This document shows positions 33,851 through 44,300 of a DNA stretch of 64,000 nucleotides, piece after piece (the first letter of the stretch is position 1; every line of letters begins with the position of its first letter). The stretch lies in the NCBI GenBank assembly GCA_050011755.1, contig JBEKIM010000005.1, positions 14,112 through 78,111 of the forward strand, written 5' to 3'. Source of the stretch: Bog-159 sp050011755. GTDB taxonomy: Bacteria; Acidobacteriota; Terriglobia; Bryobacterales; Bryobacteraceae. The translations under genes were made by a program, and so were the position numbers. The notes under the pieces are model-generated. The model was not told the origin of the DNA and searched no databases. It was given only the letters and a program-made list of their open reading frames with translations.

Positions 33851-36800
33851 ATCACCTTCAACGAAAACTGGATCTGCCTGGAGTTGCTCGCCGTGCGGCT
33901 GATTTCGCCGAAGCCCGGTCCCAGCACCGTGTTCGAAGGCAGGCCGAAGTTCACGATGTTGAACACATTAAAGAACTCGGCACGGAATTGCAGTGACGCG
34001 CGCGCCGCGCCGGCCCGCTCCAGCAAAGGCGTATCCTTGATCAACGCCAGATCGAAGTCGCGCATCCCCGGACCGCGGAACGTATTGCGGCCCAGCGTAC
34101 CGAATATGCCGCTGTTCGGCCCGGTCCCGCCCGGCACATCGATGGGAATCGAAAAGAACGACGCATTATTAGCGCCCAGTCCGAAGTAGTCCTCGCGCAC
34201 CGTCCGGCTGGTCGAGAGCACCGGCGTGCCTATCTGATCGGGCCGATCCGTGCCCATCGAACCTGCACCGGTCTGTTGAATCCCGGAATAGATGGTGAAG
34301 GGAGGGCCGCTCTGCAAGGTTCCGATGCCCAACACCTGCCATCCCTTGGTGAGCGTCTGGCCTAAGGGCCGCAGGAATGGCACGCGGTCGGCGTGCAGGT
34401 CCTGGAAGAGGCTGAACGCCAGGGCATTCCGGATATCGAAGTTCGAGGGCCCTTTGTCCAGGCGCGCGTTCAAAGGGTCTTCCGGCGCGGTCTGCGCCAC
34501 CGCCCCGGACGCCCCGGAGATGAAGCCGCCGATCACCGCGCTCGAATCGTCGATCGACTTCGAAAACGTATAGCTGGCCTGCACGCCGAGCCCCGAGGCC
34601 GTGAGGTTCTGTTGCATGGATACCTGCAGGGCGTGATACGAGGAATGCGAGCGGTTGTCAATCTCGGACACCGGCCCGTATCCGCCTGTGATGTGTCCCG
34701 CCGAATCGAATTGCGTGTAGGGTGCGAAGGCTGCGCCGGCTCCGGAAAATCCGTTGGGGAAATCCACTGCGGGCAGCTTGATGCCGGCGGTGCCCACATA
34801 GCCCGCGTTGACGGTTGCGCCGCCCAGTTTCTGTTCGATACCGGCGGTCCAGGTGGCGATATAGCCGCTCTTGAAATCGGGCGAAATACCTTGGATGAAA
34901 AACGGCGTGACCCCCTGTCCGGGCGATAGCGCGGCCAGGTCCTGCTGGTAGCGGAGCAGGTCCATGAGGGTGTTGGCCGGCACCTGCTTGGAATCGCCGG
35001 AGGCAAACACGGGCGCTCCGCCGGTGGTATAGACCGTGGGCAACTGCTGCGGTGTGATGACCGTGCCGAAGTTGATGGGCTGCCCCGGCACGGCGTTCAG
35101 ATGCGGATACACGACGAAGGGTGTGGCGCCGGTAAGGAAGTTATCCTGCCACAAATTGACCAGCAGCGTGGTGATCGCGCCGCCCACGTGGACCGTGGTG
35201 TTGCTGGCCGCCCGCCAGTCGACCGAGAGGCGCGGACCCCAGCCGTTGCGATCCAGTTTGTATCCCGGCTGCGGGTTGATGAGCAATTCCGAACCGGGCG
35301 TGGTGCCCGGGGCGGGATCGAGCACCGGGGCCGAAGTGCGCTTATCGGATTCGCGGATGGGGCTGGTGATCTCATAGCGCAGGCCATAGTTCAGGGTGAG
35401 GCGATCCGCTACTTTCCAGGCGTCCTGCGCGTAGACGTTGTAGGAATCGCGATGGATGGCGGAATCGCCGATGCTGGCGCCCTGTGCGAAGATGGACGGC
35501 GCTACGGCAGACTGGTAGGAAAACGCGCTGGCCTCGAGCAGGCCGGTGAGGGCGTCGGGCAGCGGATCGCCAATCACGATGTCGTGCGTCCCGCTCGCGG
35601 AACGGATGGGGACTGTGGCATACGCAGGTCCACCGCCAAACTGGTACTGTCCGTTGGGACTGATGCCGAATACCGTGGTGTCGCGGTTGCCGCGCACCTC
35701 TCCGCCGGCCTTTATGGTGTGCCGGCCGCGTATCCATTGGAAGTTCTGGCGAATCTGAAACAGGTTGCCGTAGGCCGCCATCACGGAGCCGGCCGCGGCG
35801 TTGAAGGCCTCGTAGGAGCCGTCGCCGAATGTCAGCGCCGGATCGGTGCGGTCCACCGTGGGAAACGAGGGCGTGGTGCGCGTGAAACTGATCCCGGATT
35901 CCATCGTGAAGGTGGGTGAAGGCACGCGCGTATAGGAGATCGCCGCGTTGCGCTGGTGGTCGAGGAAGCCTACCGCGAACTCCGGGTCGATGGCCGTCTG
36001 GCTGGGATTCGTCGTGGGGCCCGTGACGTTAGCCATCGTGAAACGTCCGAACAGCCGCGACTTATCGGAGATCTGGTGATCGATGCGCAGCGAAAACTGA
36101 TCCGAAACCGTGGTGACTTTCGAAGAAGTGGCGTAAGTGCGCGCGGCGTAAGGGCCGGTGGGATCGTTTGGCAGCGGATAGCGCGCCAGAATCTTGGCGA
36201 TGCGCGGATCCACCGGCACAATCAGCGTATCGCCCGGGAATGCTGTAGTATCCAGGCCGGAGCGCTCCGCGGCCGTGGGAACCGGGATCACCTCGGTATC
36301 GCCCAGCACTTGCCGGAAACCCTGGTATTCCGCGAAATAGAACGTTCGATTGCGGCCGTTGTATAAGCCCGGAATCACGACTGGCCCCCCGTTGGTCAAT
36401 CCGAATTCGTTGCGGATGAAAGGCGGAATACGTTCCGGCTGCGCCAGGGATTGCCGGTCGAAGAAGTTGCGCGCATCGAGTGCCGCGTTGCGCAGGAACT
36501 CGAACACCGAGCCGTGCAGTTCGTTGGTTCCGGACCGTGTGATGATATCGGTGAAGCCGGCCGCGCCGCGTCCGATCTCGGCGGGCATCCAGCCGGAGCT
36601 CGACCGGATCTCTTCCACCGCATCCACGTTGAAGTTCGTGAATGTGGCGCCGCCGATCTCGGGATCGCTCGAATCCGCGCCGTCCATGGCGAAAACGGCC
36701 GCCGTGCCGCGCTGTCCGTTGACGGCAAATTGCTGCGTGAAATTCGCGGCCCCGTTCGTATCGGTCATGGTGCCCGCGGCCAGCAACAGCAGTTGGCTGA

Positions 36801-37224
36801 AGTCGCGCTTATTTAGCGGCAGCTCGGAGACGGCTTTCGCGGATAGCTTTTCGCCCCCCGTGCCCTCGCGCGTCTGTGCTTCGCCGGCCAGCGAGAGCGC
36901 GTGGCCCGCCGATAACTCCAGGATGGCTCCGGAATCGCGCGGCAGTTGGACTTTTTGTGGGCTAACGGCCGCCACGCCCTGGTATTCGACGGCCACCGTG
37001 TATTCCCCAGGGGCCAGCGCCGCAAACGTGAAAGTGCCGTCCTTCGCGGTGGTCGCGGTTTCACGCCGGCCGCCGGATTCCAGACGCACCACGGCCCCGG
37101 AAATCGGCTGGCGATGGTCGTCTCGTAGTAAGCCGGTCCACGGCTTGAGTTCGCTCTGGGCGGTGGCGGACGCGCCGGCCAATAACACGATTCCGGCGAT
37201 CGCGGTCAATTGACTGATAGGCAA
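33844..37224 (-). CDS. Oar-like TonB-dependent outer-membrane receptor
   Basis: This 1126-residue protein has a signal peptide (IAGIVLLAGASATAQ). A carboxypeptidase-regulatory-like domain (about 28-110) follows with GEYTVAVEYQGVA, then a plug with ELPLNKRDFSQLLLLAAGT and QFAVNGQRGTAAVFAMDGAD, and a 22-strand barrel ending in FSLKVIY. This layout is typical of the many acidobacterial Oar-like receptors that take up carbohydrate or protein fragments. No SusD partner is adjacent. The first 70 bases before the start carry a palindrome copy at 37237-37302. Confidence 0.93.
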   Translation of the reverse strand: MPISQLTAIAGIVLLAGASATAQSELKPWTGLLRDDHRQPISGAVVRLESGGRRETATTAKDGTFTFAALAPGEYTVAVEYQGVAAVSPQKVQLPRDSGAILELSAGHALSLAGEAQTREGTGGEKLSAKAVSELPLNKRDFSQLLLLAAGTMTDTNGAANFTQQFAVNGQRGTAAVFAMDGADSSDPEIGGATFTNFNVDAVEEIRSSSGWMPAEIGRGAAGFTDIITRSGTNELHGSVFEFLRNAALDARNFFDRQSLAQPERIPPFIRNEFGLTNGGPVVIPGLYNGRNRTFYFAEYQGFRQVLGDTEVIPVPTAAERSGLDTTAFPGDTLIVPVDPRIAKILARYPLPNDPTGPYAARTYATSSKVTTVSDQFSLRIDHQISDKSRLFGRFTMANVTGPTTNPSQTAIDPEFAVGFLDHQRNAAISYTRVPSPTFTMESGISFTRTTPSFPTVDRTDPALTFGDGSYEAFNAAAGSVMAAYGNLFQIRQNFQWIRGRHTIKAGGEVRGNRDTTVFGISPNGQYQFGGGPAYATVPIRSASGTHDIVIGDPLPDALTGLLEASAFSYQSAVAPSIFAQGASIGDSAIHRDSYNVYAQDAWKVADRLTLNYGLRYEITSPIRESDKRTSAPVLDPAPGTTPGSELLINPQPGYKLDRNGWGPRLSVDWRAASNTTVHVGGAITTLLVNLWQDNFLTGATPFVVYPHLNAVPGQPINFGTVITPQQLPTVYTTGGAPVFASGDSKQVPANTLMDLLRYQQDLAALSPGQGVTPFFIQGISPDFKSGYIATWTAGIEQKLGGATVNAGYVGTAGIKLPAVDFPNGFSGAGAAFAPYTQFDSAGHITGGYGPVSEIDNRSHSSYHALQVSMQQNLTASGLGVQASYTFSKSIDDSSAVIGGFISGASGAVAQTAPEDPLNARLDKGPSNFDIRNALAFSLFQDLHADRVPFLRPLGQTLTKGWQVLGIGTLQSGPPFTIYSGIQQTGAGSMGTDRPDQIGTPVLSTSRTVREDYFGLGANNASFFSIPIDVPGGTGPNSGIFGTLGRNTFRGPGMRDFDLALIKDTPLLERAGAARASLQFRAEFFNVFNIVNFGLPSNTVLGPGFGEISRTASNSRQIQFSLKVIY

Positions 37225-37236
37225 ACATTAGCATAG

Positions 37237-37302
37237 CGTGGCGCACGCTTCAGCGTGCCGGCGGGACTTTTAAGTCCCGCCGCTGTCGGTTTTAGCCGAC
37301 AG
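37237..37302. repeat. Palindrome family copy (three modules)
   Basis: CGTGGCGCACGCTTCAGCGTGC, GGCGGGACTTTTAAGTCCCGC and CTGTCGGTTTTAGCCGACAG follow one another. The third stem is private to this copy, while its loop (TTTTAG) follows the family pattern. It lies directly upstream of the TonB-receptor start and at the end of the 37399-38655 gene's original frame. Confidence 0.85.
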
Positions 37303-37394
37303 AACGGGCGAACCAAAGCTCAGCCGCGTCCCCGCATCCACGCACGCGCCCGTGCCACCGCCGCGTCGCGCTCCGCAAGGGGCATCCGATCCCA

Positions 37395-37510
37395 CTCCTT
37401 ATATCCGAACTTCTGGCCTGTATATCGCTCCAGCAACGCGCCGCCAAAATCGCTCCTTATATCCGAACTTCTGGCCTGTATATCGCTCCAGCAACGCGCC
37501 GCCAAAATCG
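37395..37510. repeat. 58-bp perfect tandem duplication in a coding region
   Basis: Bases 37395-37452 and 37453-37510 are identical 58-base copies beginning CTCCTTATATCC. As 58 is not a multiple of three, the second copy shifts the frame of the minus-strand gene that contains it. The perfect identity suggests a recent event, or an assembly error. Confidence 0.93.
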
Positions 37511-38655
37511 CATGTGCGTACGTCGGACCACGGCGAGTCCCTTCCCGGGTCCTCCAGAATCACAGCCAGAATCCGCAAGATACGCGGCGATTTATCCTCC
37601 CATGCCGGCTGCCACATCTGCGCATACCGGCTGCGATCGTGAACCCCCGCTCCCCGCATGATCGCCAGGTACTGTTCGAACTGCGCGTCGCTCCCGCGGC
37701 GGATCAGCAGCCTGCAAGCGCTGTCTACGTCGGAGCCATCCGCGCGCCTGTCGCGTAGAACCGTCAGCGCGGCATCGAACGTTGCGGCCGCCAAAGCGAG
37801 CTGGCCGTCGCCGGCCAGGCCGCACGCAATGGTTACCGCTCCTTTCTGCCGCTGTTCCAGATATCCCGGCAGAAGTTCCAACAACATGGGATCGTCCTTG
37901 AACTCCGGCAATAAATTCATTTCCGATGCCCGCGGGTGCAGGGCGCTGTACCGCAGCATGTTGCGCAGGATGCCTTCCTTCCTGCGCTCCGCCGGAACTT
38001 CCTGTAGTGTGCGGGCAGCCAGCGCCGGCGCTGCGTCCGATGGAGCCCCACCCGGTGACGCCGCCATCCACGCGGTCGAGATGTCCAGCCAGCGCGCATT
38101 GCCCGCCGGCAGCGCCGTTACCAGCCCCGTCATGATCTCATCGTTCATTTCCCTGGCGAGCCGGAACTGCATGTAGCCTCCGAACCGGAACAGGTCCCGA
38201 TAGGTCCCGTGCAGCAGCGTGTTCATGATTTCGCGAAAAATGAACTCGCGTTTTGAGGCGGGCGGTTCGCCTCCAGGCCCAGCCTCAATCACCGGCACCA
38301 CCAGCCCCCAACCCTCCTCGGCCAGCAGCTTCCACCCGTTTCCACGCGGCGCCAGAGGAAAAACATAGGTCCGGCCGCGTTCCAGATTCGCATAGGCCGG
38401 ATGCCCGTTCGCCATCCTGTAGACCGGCCCGTGGCAATAGTGGTCCAGGTAGATGTGTGTGCCCGGGAACGGCGGATCGGCTCGCAAGACGCGCAGACTT
38501 GCGAGGCAATGGCGTGCGCCGCCGGGCGCGATCCCTTCCACGCGGGCGGCCACCACAACTGGCGCACCGGCCAGGGTTTCGATCGAGAGCGGCCGGATTA
38601 CCCCGGCCTGCGCGCCGGCGACCATCAGCGCTCCGATGGCGATGCATCTTGGCAC
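37399..38655 (-). CDS. Secreted protein of unknown function with frameshifted C-terminus
   Basis: This 418-residue protein has a short signal peptide (CIAIGALMVAGAQAG). The N-terminal half has strands such as GAPVVVAARVEGIAPGG and THIYLDHYCHGP. The C-terminal half is helical, with LLELLPGYLEQRQKGAVTIA and ILRILAVILEDPGRDSPWSD, perhaps HEAT-like. I do not recognise the family. A 58-bp duplication replaces the original ending. Removing one copy restores a 425-residue frame to 37320, ending WDRMPLAERDAAVARARAW plus a short basic tail; now 17 new residues follow GYKE. It is 55 bases downstream of DUF2339. Confidence 0.72.
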   Translation of the reverse strand: MPRCIAIGALMVAGAQAGVIRPLSIETLAGAPVVVAARVEGIAPGGARHCLASLRVLRADPPFPGTHIYLDHYCHGPVYRMANGHPAYANLERGRTYVFPLAPRGNGWKLLAEEGWGLVVPVIEAGPGGEPPASKREFIFREIMNTLLHGTYRDLFRFGGYMQFRLAREMNDEIMTGLVTALPAGNARWLDISTAWMAASPGGAPSDAAPALAARTLQEVPAERRKEGILRNMLRYSALHPRASEMNLLPEFKDDPMLLELLPGYLEQRQKGAVTIACGLAGDGQLALAAATFDAALTVLRDRRADGSDVDSACRLLIRRGSDAQFEQYLAIMRGAGVHDRSRYAQMWQPAWEDKSPRILRILAVILEDPGRDSPWSDVRTCDFGGALLERYTGQKFGYKERFWRRVAGAIYRPEVRI

Positions 38656-38710
38656 GCTGTATTCGACAACACGGCATGCCTGGAAGTTCCCCCTTCGCGC
38701 CGGTGCCGGC

Positions 38711-41350
38711 TCACAACAGCTTCGCCACCCGTTCCCGGAATCGTGTGTAAATCCACGAAACCGCCAGCAGGATGACTCCCAGCAGGATGAGCGATAGGAT
38801 GCGCGGCAGCGTTTCCAGGTGCCGCAGGTCCCATGCGAACAGTTTCACGATGCAGGCCAGCAGCAGCACCAGCCCCGATATGCGGAATACCCGGTCGCGC
38901 AGGGGGAAGCCGGACGCCAGCAGGATCACGCCCTGGATCCCGCAAGCCATCGTCAACAAGCTGCCTTGGATCCGGTAATACAGCAGCAGGGTCGTCAGCG
39001 TGGTGGCCATCAGCGAGAAATACAGGCGCTCCCGGCCGTCCCGCTCCGACGCCAGTTGCGCGGTGTAAAAGCAGGCAATCGCAGCGGCGGCCGGCCACGC
39101 CACGGCAGCCATGTCGGACAAGTTGGCGATGGAGAGGAGATAGGCCAGCGCGGCGGCGACACCTCCCTGCCACTTGAAGACTTCTCGCTTCCACTCGCGT
39201 CCCGCGACGATCAGCGCCAGCGCCGCCGCCGCCCACGATGCTGCCACCATCTCCGCCGGCGCCAACGCCCACAGCGCTACCAGGGCGAACGCCAGTCCGC
39301 AGGACGAGGCTCCGGTCAGTACCATCCCCTCTTCTTCCCGGTGTGCGCGCGCGGCGATGCCATAAGCCAACAGCGCGGCCCACAAGGGAATCAGGCGCGG
39401 AGCCCATGGACCGGAGTTCGCGAGCCCCAATATAGTGTGTAAACCCACCAGGCACGCGCCCGCCGCCGCGGCCGCGTATGCCATCCGCCGAAAGTCGCCC
39501 GGCAACCGCCGTAGCCCCAATTCCAGGATCGGGATCGCCAGCGCCATCCAGGCAATCCCCAGATATGGGTCAGGCACCAGCCGCCACACCAGCGCCATCA
39601 GCGCCATTACCGCCAGACCGGCGCCGCCCAACCGCAACAGGCCGCGTTCGTCTTCTCCAAAACGATCGGCGCCGGACCACAGCGCGCACAACGCCGCCGC
39701 GTAGCATAGCCCGGCGGCCGCCGCCAGCGGTAGTTCGCGCATTTCCAAGGCTGTGCCCGCCAAACCCACCGCCAGCAGCAGATACCCCTGTAAGCGGAAA
39801 TCGACGAACCGCCGCCACCAGCCGAAAGCGAACGCGCCCAGCGCCGCAAGTTGCCACGCCACGCTGCGCGACGGCTCCGGCATCTTCTTGCCGATCGCCA
39901 GCGCCACCATCGCCGCGCCCGCGTAGCCGTAGAACGTGTCCGCCGCGTACAGAGCGCGGTTGGCATAAAACACCACGGCATCGAGCGACGCTACCGGCAG
40001 CCATTGATCCGCCGGCAGCGTCCACATGTCGATTGCCAGCAGCCGCAGCGCCTCCACGCCGAATAGGGATGTGCCCAGCCAGCGCAAATAAGGCGCGCGC
40101 AGCCGTATGCCTGCCAGGTAGAACAGCTCCGCCTCCACCACCAGCGCCGACGCGATCCGTTCATGGTCCAGCTTTAAGAAAATGGCGCCCGCAGCCAGGG
40201 CCGCCGTCAGGGTGGCCGCGCCGTGCCATTTGCCCGATCGAACCCGCACCGCCGCGCTCACCAGATAGGCCATGGCCGCTGCCGCCAGCAGAATCCACAG
40301 GCGATCCGGCGCCGCCGTCTGCCATTTCAGCACCGAGAGCCCCAATCCACCCGCCGCGTTGAGCGGCAGCAGCCAGGCCTCCGGATGCCATATATCGAAG
40401 ATTTCGAACAGCAGCCAGTACACGATAAACATGGCCTGCGCCTGCCACAATGGCGCCCCTGTATCGCCTCGCATCACCACCACGGCATAGGTGGCGATCA
40501 GTCCCAGCATCGCCATCCGGATCCAGCGGAACCGGTGCGCCACATACAGCAGCGAGGCCGCCAGCGGGACCAGCGCCAGGAAGGGCAGAGAACTCATGTC
40601 CGTGATCGCCAGCGTGCCGAACGCTACGAAATAGGCCAGTCCCGTTACTGTCTGCGAACGGTAGCGCAGTGAATGTACGATCATGCCGGCGGCTACTGCC
40701 AGCAGCAGGATGGCACCCACCACCGCGCTGTCGATCACGCGCGCCGCCTCCACGGCGTGCATGGCGTAGACCGTCACGTACAGTCCCGCCCAGCCGCCAC
40801 CCAACAGCCCGCGCGCGAAGACTTGGTAGCGTTCCCACGATTCGAAAATCACCCCGCACGCCAGCAGGGCGCAGCTTGCGGCCAGGCAGATGCCTACGCG
40901 GCCGCCCGGCCCGAATTGTGTGAACGAATAGCGCAGCAGTGTCGCCAGCCCCACCACCAGCACAAACACGCCGATCTTGGCGAACCAATTGCCGCCCAGA
41001 ATGGCTTCCCAATCTCGCGGGGCAGGCGGGGGTGGTGGCTCACGCAGCGGGACAGATACGGGCTCAGTGTGCGCCGGTATTGCCGGTTTGATCGCCCGCG
41101 GTTCCGGCGCAGGCCGGAAAACTGCGGTTTTCGGAAGCGTTAGTTCCGGTGCGGGCCTGGGAGCCACGGGCGCGGGCACAGGCGCCGCCGCCTGGCTCTT
41201 ACGGTAAATCTCCGCCAGCGCCTGGCTCTGTGCGTCGACGCGCCCAGTCAGCTCCTTGATGCGCGACTCCATCTCCGCCAGGCGATCCCGCAGGATCGCC
41301 CAGCGGATCAGCAAAACCACAATCAAGCCAAGGACCAGAAAGATTTCCAT
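38711..41350 (-). CDS. DUF2339 multi-spanning membrane protein
   Basis: This 879-residue protein has an N-terminal helix, a coiled coil (about 25-55), a Pro-rich linker (about 60-120) and then more than 20 hydrophobic helices to the end. FAKIGVFVLVVGLATLLRYS is the characteristic opening of DUF2339. No reaction is established for the family. It starts 12 bases after the acyltransferase fusion and is probably co-transcribed with it, hinting at an envelope-lipid context. Confidence 0.88.
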   Translation of the reverse strand: MEIFLVLGLIVVLLIRWAILRDRLAEMESRIKELTGRVDAQSQALAEIYRKSQAAAPVPAPVAPRPAPELTLPKTAVFRPAPEPRAIKPAIPAHTEPVSVPLREPPPPPAPRDWEAILGGNWFAKIGVFVLVVGLATLLRYSFTQFGPGGRVGICLAASCALLACGVIFESWERYQVFARGLLGGGWAGLYVTVYAMHAVEAARVIDSAVVGAILLLAVAAGMIVHSLRYRSQTVTGLAYFVAFGTLAITDMSSLPFLALVPLAASLLYVAHRFRWIRMAMLGLIATYAVVVMRGDTGAPLWQAQAMFIVYWLLFEIFDIWHPEAWLLPLNAAGGLGLSVLKWQTAAPDRLWILLAAAAMAYLVSAAVRVRSGKWHGAATLTAALAAGAIFLKLDHERIASALVVEAELFYLAGIRLRAPYLRWLGTSLFGVEALRLLAIDMWTLPADQWLPVASLDAVVFYANRALYAADTFYGYAGAAMVALAIGKKMPEPSRSVAWQLAALGAFAFGWWRRFVDFRLQGYLLLAVGLAGTALEMRELPLAAAAGLCYAAALCALWSGADRFGEDERGLLRLGGAGLAVMALMALVWRLVPDPYLGIAWMALAIPILELGLRRLPGDFRRMAYAAAAAGACLVGLHTILGLANSGPWAPRLIPLWAALLAYGIAARAHREEEGMVLTGASSCGLAFALVALWALAPAEMVAASWAAAALALIVAGREWKREVFKWQGGVAAALAYLLSIANLSDMAAVAWPAAAAIACFYTAQLASERDGRERLYFSLMATTLTTLLLYYRIQGSLLTMACGIQGVILLASGFPLRDRVFRISGLVLLLACIVKLFAWDLRHLETLPRILSLILLGVILLAVSWIYTRFRERVAKLL

Positions 41351-41362
41351 AACGCGCTCCTT

Positions 41363-44300
41363 TCAGGACCGTGGCGCGGCCACTTCCGCCGCCACTAACT
41401 CCTCCGCGCGCATTTTCAAGCCGCGCAGGTCCAGCTTACCCGTGCCAAGCTGCGGCAGCGACTCCACCCGGTACAGATTCTCGCGCTTCGGAATCCACAA
41501 GCGCGGCAGATCCGTCTCCGCCAGCTTCTGCCACAATTCCGCCGGCTCCATCTCGTGTACGTACAGCGCGGCCAGCCGCTCCCCGCGCCGCTCGTCCGCT
41601 ACCGAAGTGACGGCGCAAGGCGCGGCCCCTAACACGACTGCGATGGCATCTTCGATCCGCAGGTGCGGCACCATCTCGCCCGCGATCTTGCTGAACCGCG
41701 ACAGCCGGTCGGTAATGCGAATGAATCCTTCGTCGTCAATGGCCGCGATATCGCCGGTGATATACCAGCCCTCGTGCAGCACCTCGGCCGTGCGCTGCGG
41801 CTCGCCCAGATAGCCGATCATGCGGTTCGACCCTTTTACCAGCAATAGCCCCGGCTGATCCGGCCCCAGCGCCACGAAAGTCGCCGGATCCACCACCTGC
41901 GCCGCGACACCCGGCATCGGGTGCCCCACCGTGCCCGGCTTGTTGCCGATTTGCGAATCCTTGCCCGCCTGGAAATTGGGTGCGTTCACCGCCACTACCG
42001 GCGCCATTTCCGTGCAGCCGTATCCTTCGAGCAACTCTACGCCGAACTTCTCGCGGAACGCCACGGCGATGGGTTCGCGCAGCTTCTCCGCGCCCACCAG
42101 CACGAATCGCAGGCTGGCAAATTCCTCTGCCGTACACTTGCGCGTATAGCCCGCGCAGAACGTGGGCGTCGACAGCAGGAACGTCGCCCGATACTTCGCG
42201 ATCAGCTCGCCGATCGCCTTAGCGTCCGTGGGATTTGGATGGTAGACCACGCCGCATCCCGCAATCAGCGGGAACCAGATCGTGACCGTATATCCGAACG
42301 AGTGAAAGAAGGGCAGTACGCCCACGATGCGATCCTGCTCGCCGATCCAGAAAAGCTGCGCCATCGCATCGATATTGGCCAGCACGTTATAGTGCGAGAG
42401 CATCACGCCCTTCGGGATGCCCGTGCTGCCGCTCGAAAAGATCACGGTCGCCAGCGTTTCCGGACGCGCTCCGCCGCCGAGCAGGCGCGCCGGCGCCAAT
42501 CGCGCGGCCACCAGTGCCTTCAGCTTCGCCAGCTTGCCCGTGCGCGCCAGAATGTCTTCCACGAACACCATGCCATCCTGCGCTTCGATCCTGGCCTTTG
42601 CCAGAAACACGCGCGACGTGACCACCGTGCGGACGTTGCAGCGTTCGCGCGCGGCCGTCATCGCCTCCGGCCCGGCCGTGAAGTTGAGATTTACCGGCAC
42701 GCGCCCCGCCAAGGTGATTCCCACGTTCGCCAGCGCGCCCGCCGCGCTGGGCGGCAGCAGCACGCCGATCATTTGTTCGTCGCGCCGCGTGCGCGCCCAG
42801 CCCGCCACCAGCACCCCGGCGGTGAGCATGCGACCGTAGGTCAGCTCCCGGCCGGTCGCATCGGCCATCGCAAAGTGGCTCCAGTTGCGCCGCGCGCTTT
42901 GGATCAACCGGCGCGGCAGCGTATCGCCCGCGGTCTGGCGATGCGCGTTCGCTTCCGACGCCAGTTCCTGTATCGCCTGCCGCACTTCATGCGCGCTGGA
43001 ATTCGTCGGCATCGGATTGCCGAACGAAACCGTCACCGGATACGGAATCCGTTTGGGCCACTTCCAGAAAAAGCGGCCGCGCTCGAAGCTGAAGATGCTG
43101 CCCCATAGCCGGTCGAGGTGTACCGGGATGATCGGCACATCCAGCCCTTCGACGATTTTCTCCATGCCGCGCTTGAAGGGCAGGATATTCCCCGTGCGGC
43201 TGATGGCCCCCTCCGCGAAGATGCAGACCACGTGTCCGGCCGCCAGTTCGCGCCGCGCCGCGCGGATCGCCTCGATCGCCTCGCGGCCCCCGCCCACCGG
43301 GATCGCCTTCGTCTTGCGGAAGAACCAGTTCAGCGCCTTCAGTTGGTAATACGGCTTCCAGACCATGAAGCGGATGAACCGCTGTACGCACGCGCCCACC
43401 AGGAAGCCGTCCACGTGCGACATGTGATTCGAAACCAGCAAGGCCGGCCCCCGAAATGGCACGTTCTCCTGCCCCACGATGCGGATGCGGAAGATCGTGT
43501 GGGTGACAAACCACAACACGAATCGGATCAGGAAATCGTCCACCACCGTCACGATGTAAACCGTGATAGCCACGCTGACGAATCCGAACGTCAGGATGAT
43601 GTGCGGCGGGCTGATGTGCAGCCCGTCCGTGCAGAGATAGAACACCGCCGTGGCCAACAGCATTCCCAGCGTGTTGTAGATGTTGTTGGTGGCGATGATG
43701 CGGCCCTTTTCGCCGCTGTCGCTGCGCTGTTGCAGGTAGGCGTTCAGCGGCACAAAGAAGACACCGGCCGCCACGCCCAGCATCGACAGCATCGCCACCG
43801 ACGCCCAGTAAGAACCGCGCGCGCCGTACAGCGCCAGGCTGAATACGCCCATGCAGATGGAGCCGAGCGGCACCAGCCCGATCTCCACTTTGTCGCCCGA
43901 GAGCCTGCCCGCCAGCATACTGCCCGCGCCGATCCCCACCGACAGAAACGTCATCAACAGTCCCGCGTGCGATTCGTCGGCTCTCAGCGTTTCGCTGCCG
44001 AACAGCATCAGGTCCATCTGGAACAGCATCGCCAGGAACCAGAAGTAGGAGATGGCCATCACCGCGAGCCACAGCGGACGGTCGCGCAGCAGGTGCCGGG
44101 TCCCTTCCGCGATTTCGCCCACGGGATTGAGCCGCCACGGTTGCCGCGCGCCCGCCGCCGGCACCCGCGTGATACGGAAACTGGTCAGGCAGCCGATCAC
44201 CGCCACCGTGGTCAGCACCACGCCCACCTTCCATTCGGCCGTCTTCCATTGGGCGAACAGGAATGGCCCCACCGACGTGCCGAGCACGATAGCCACCAGC

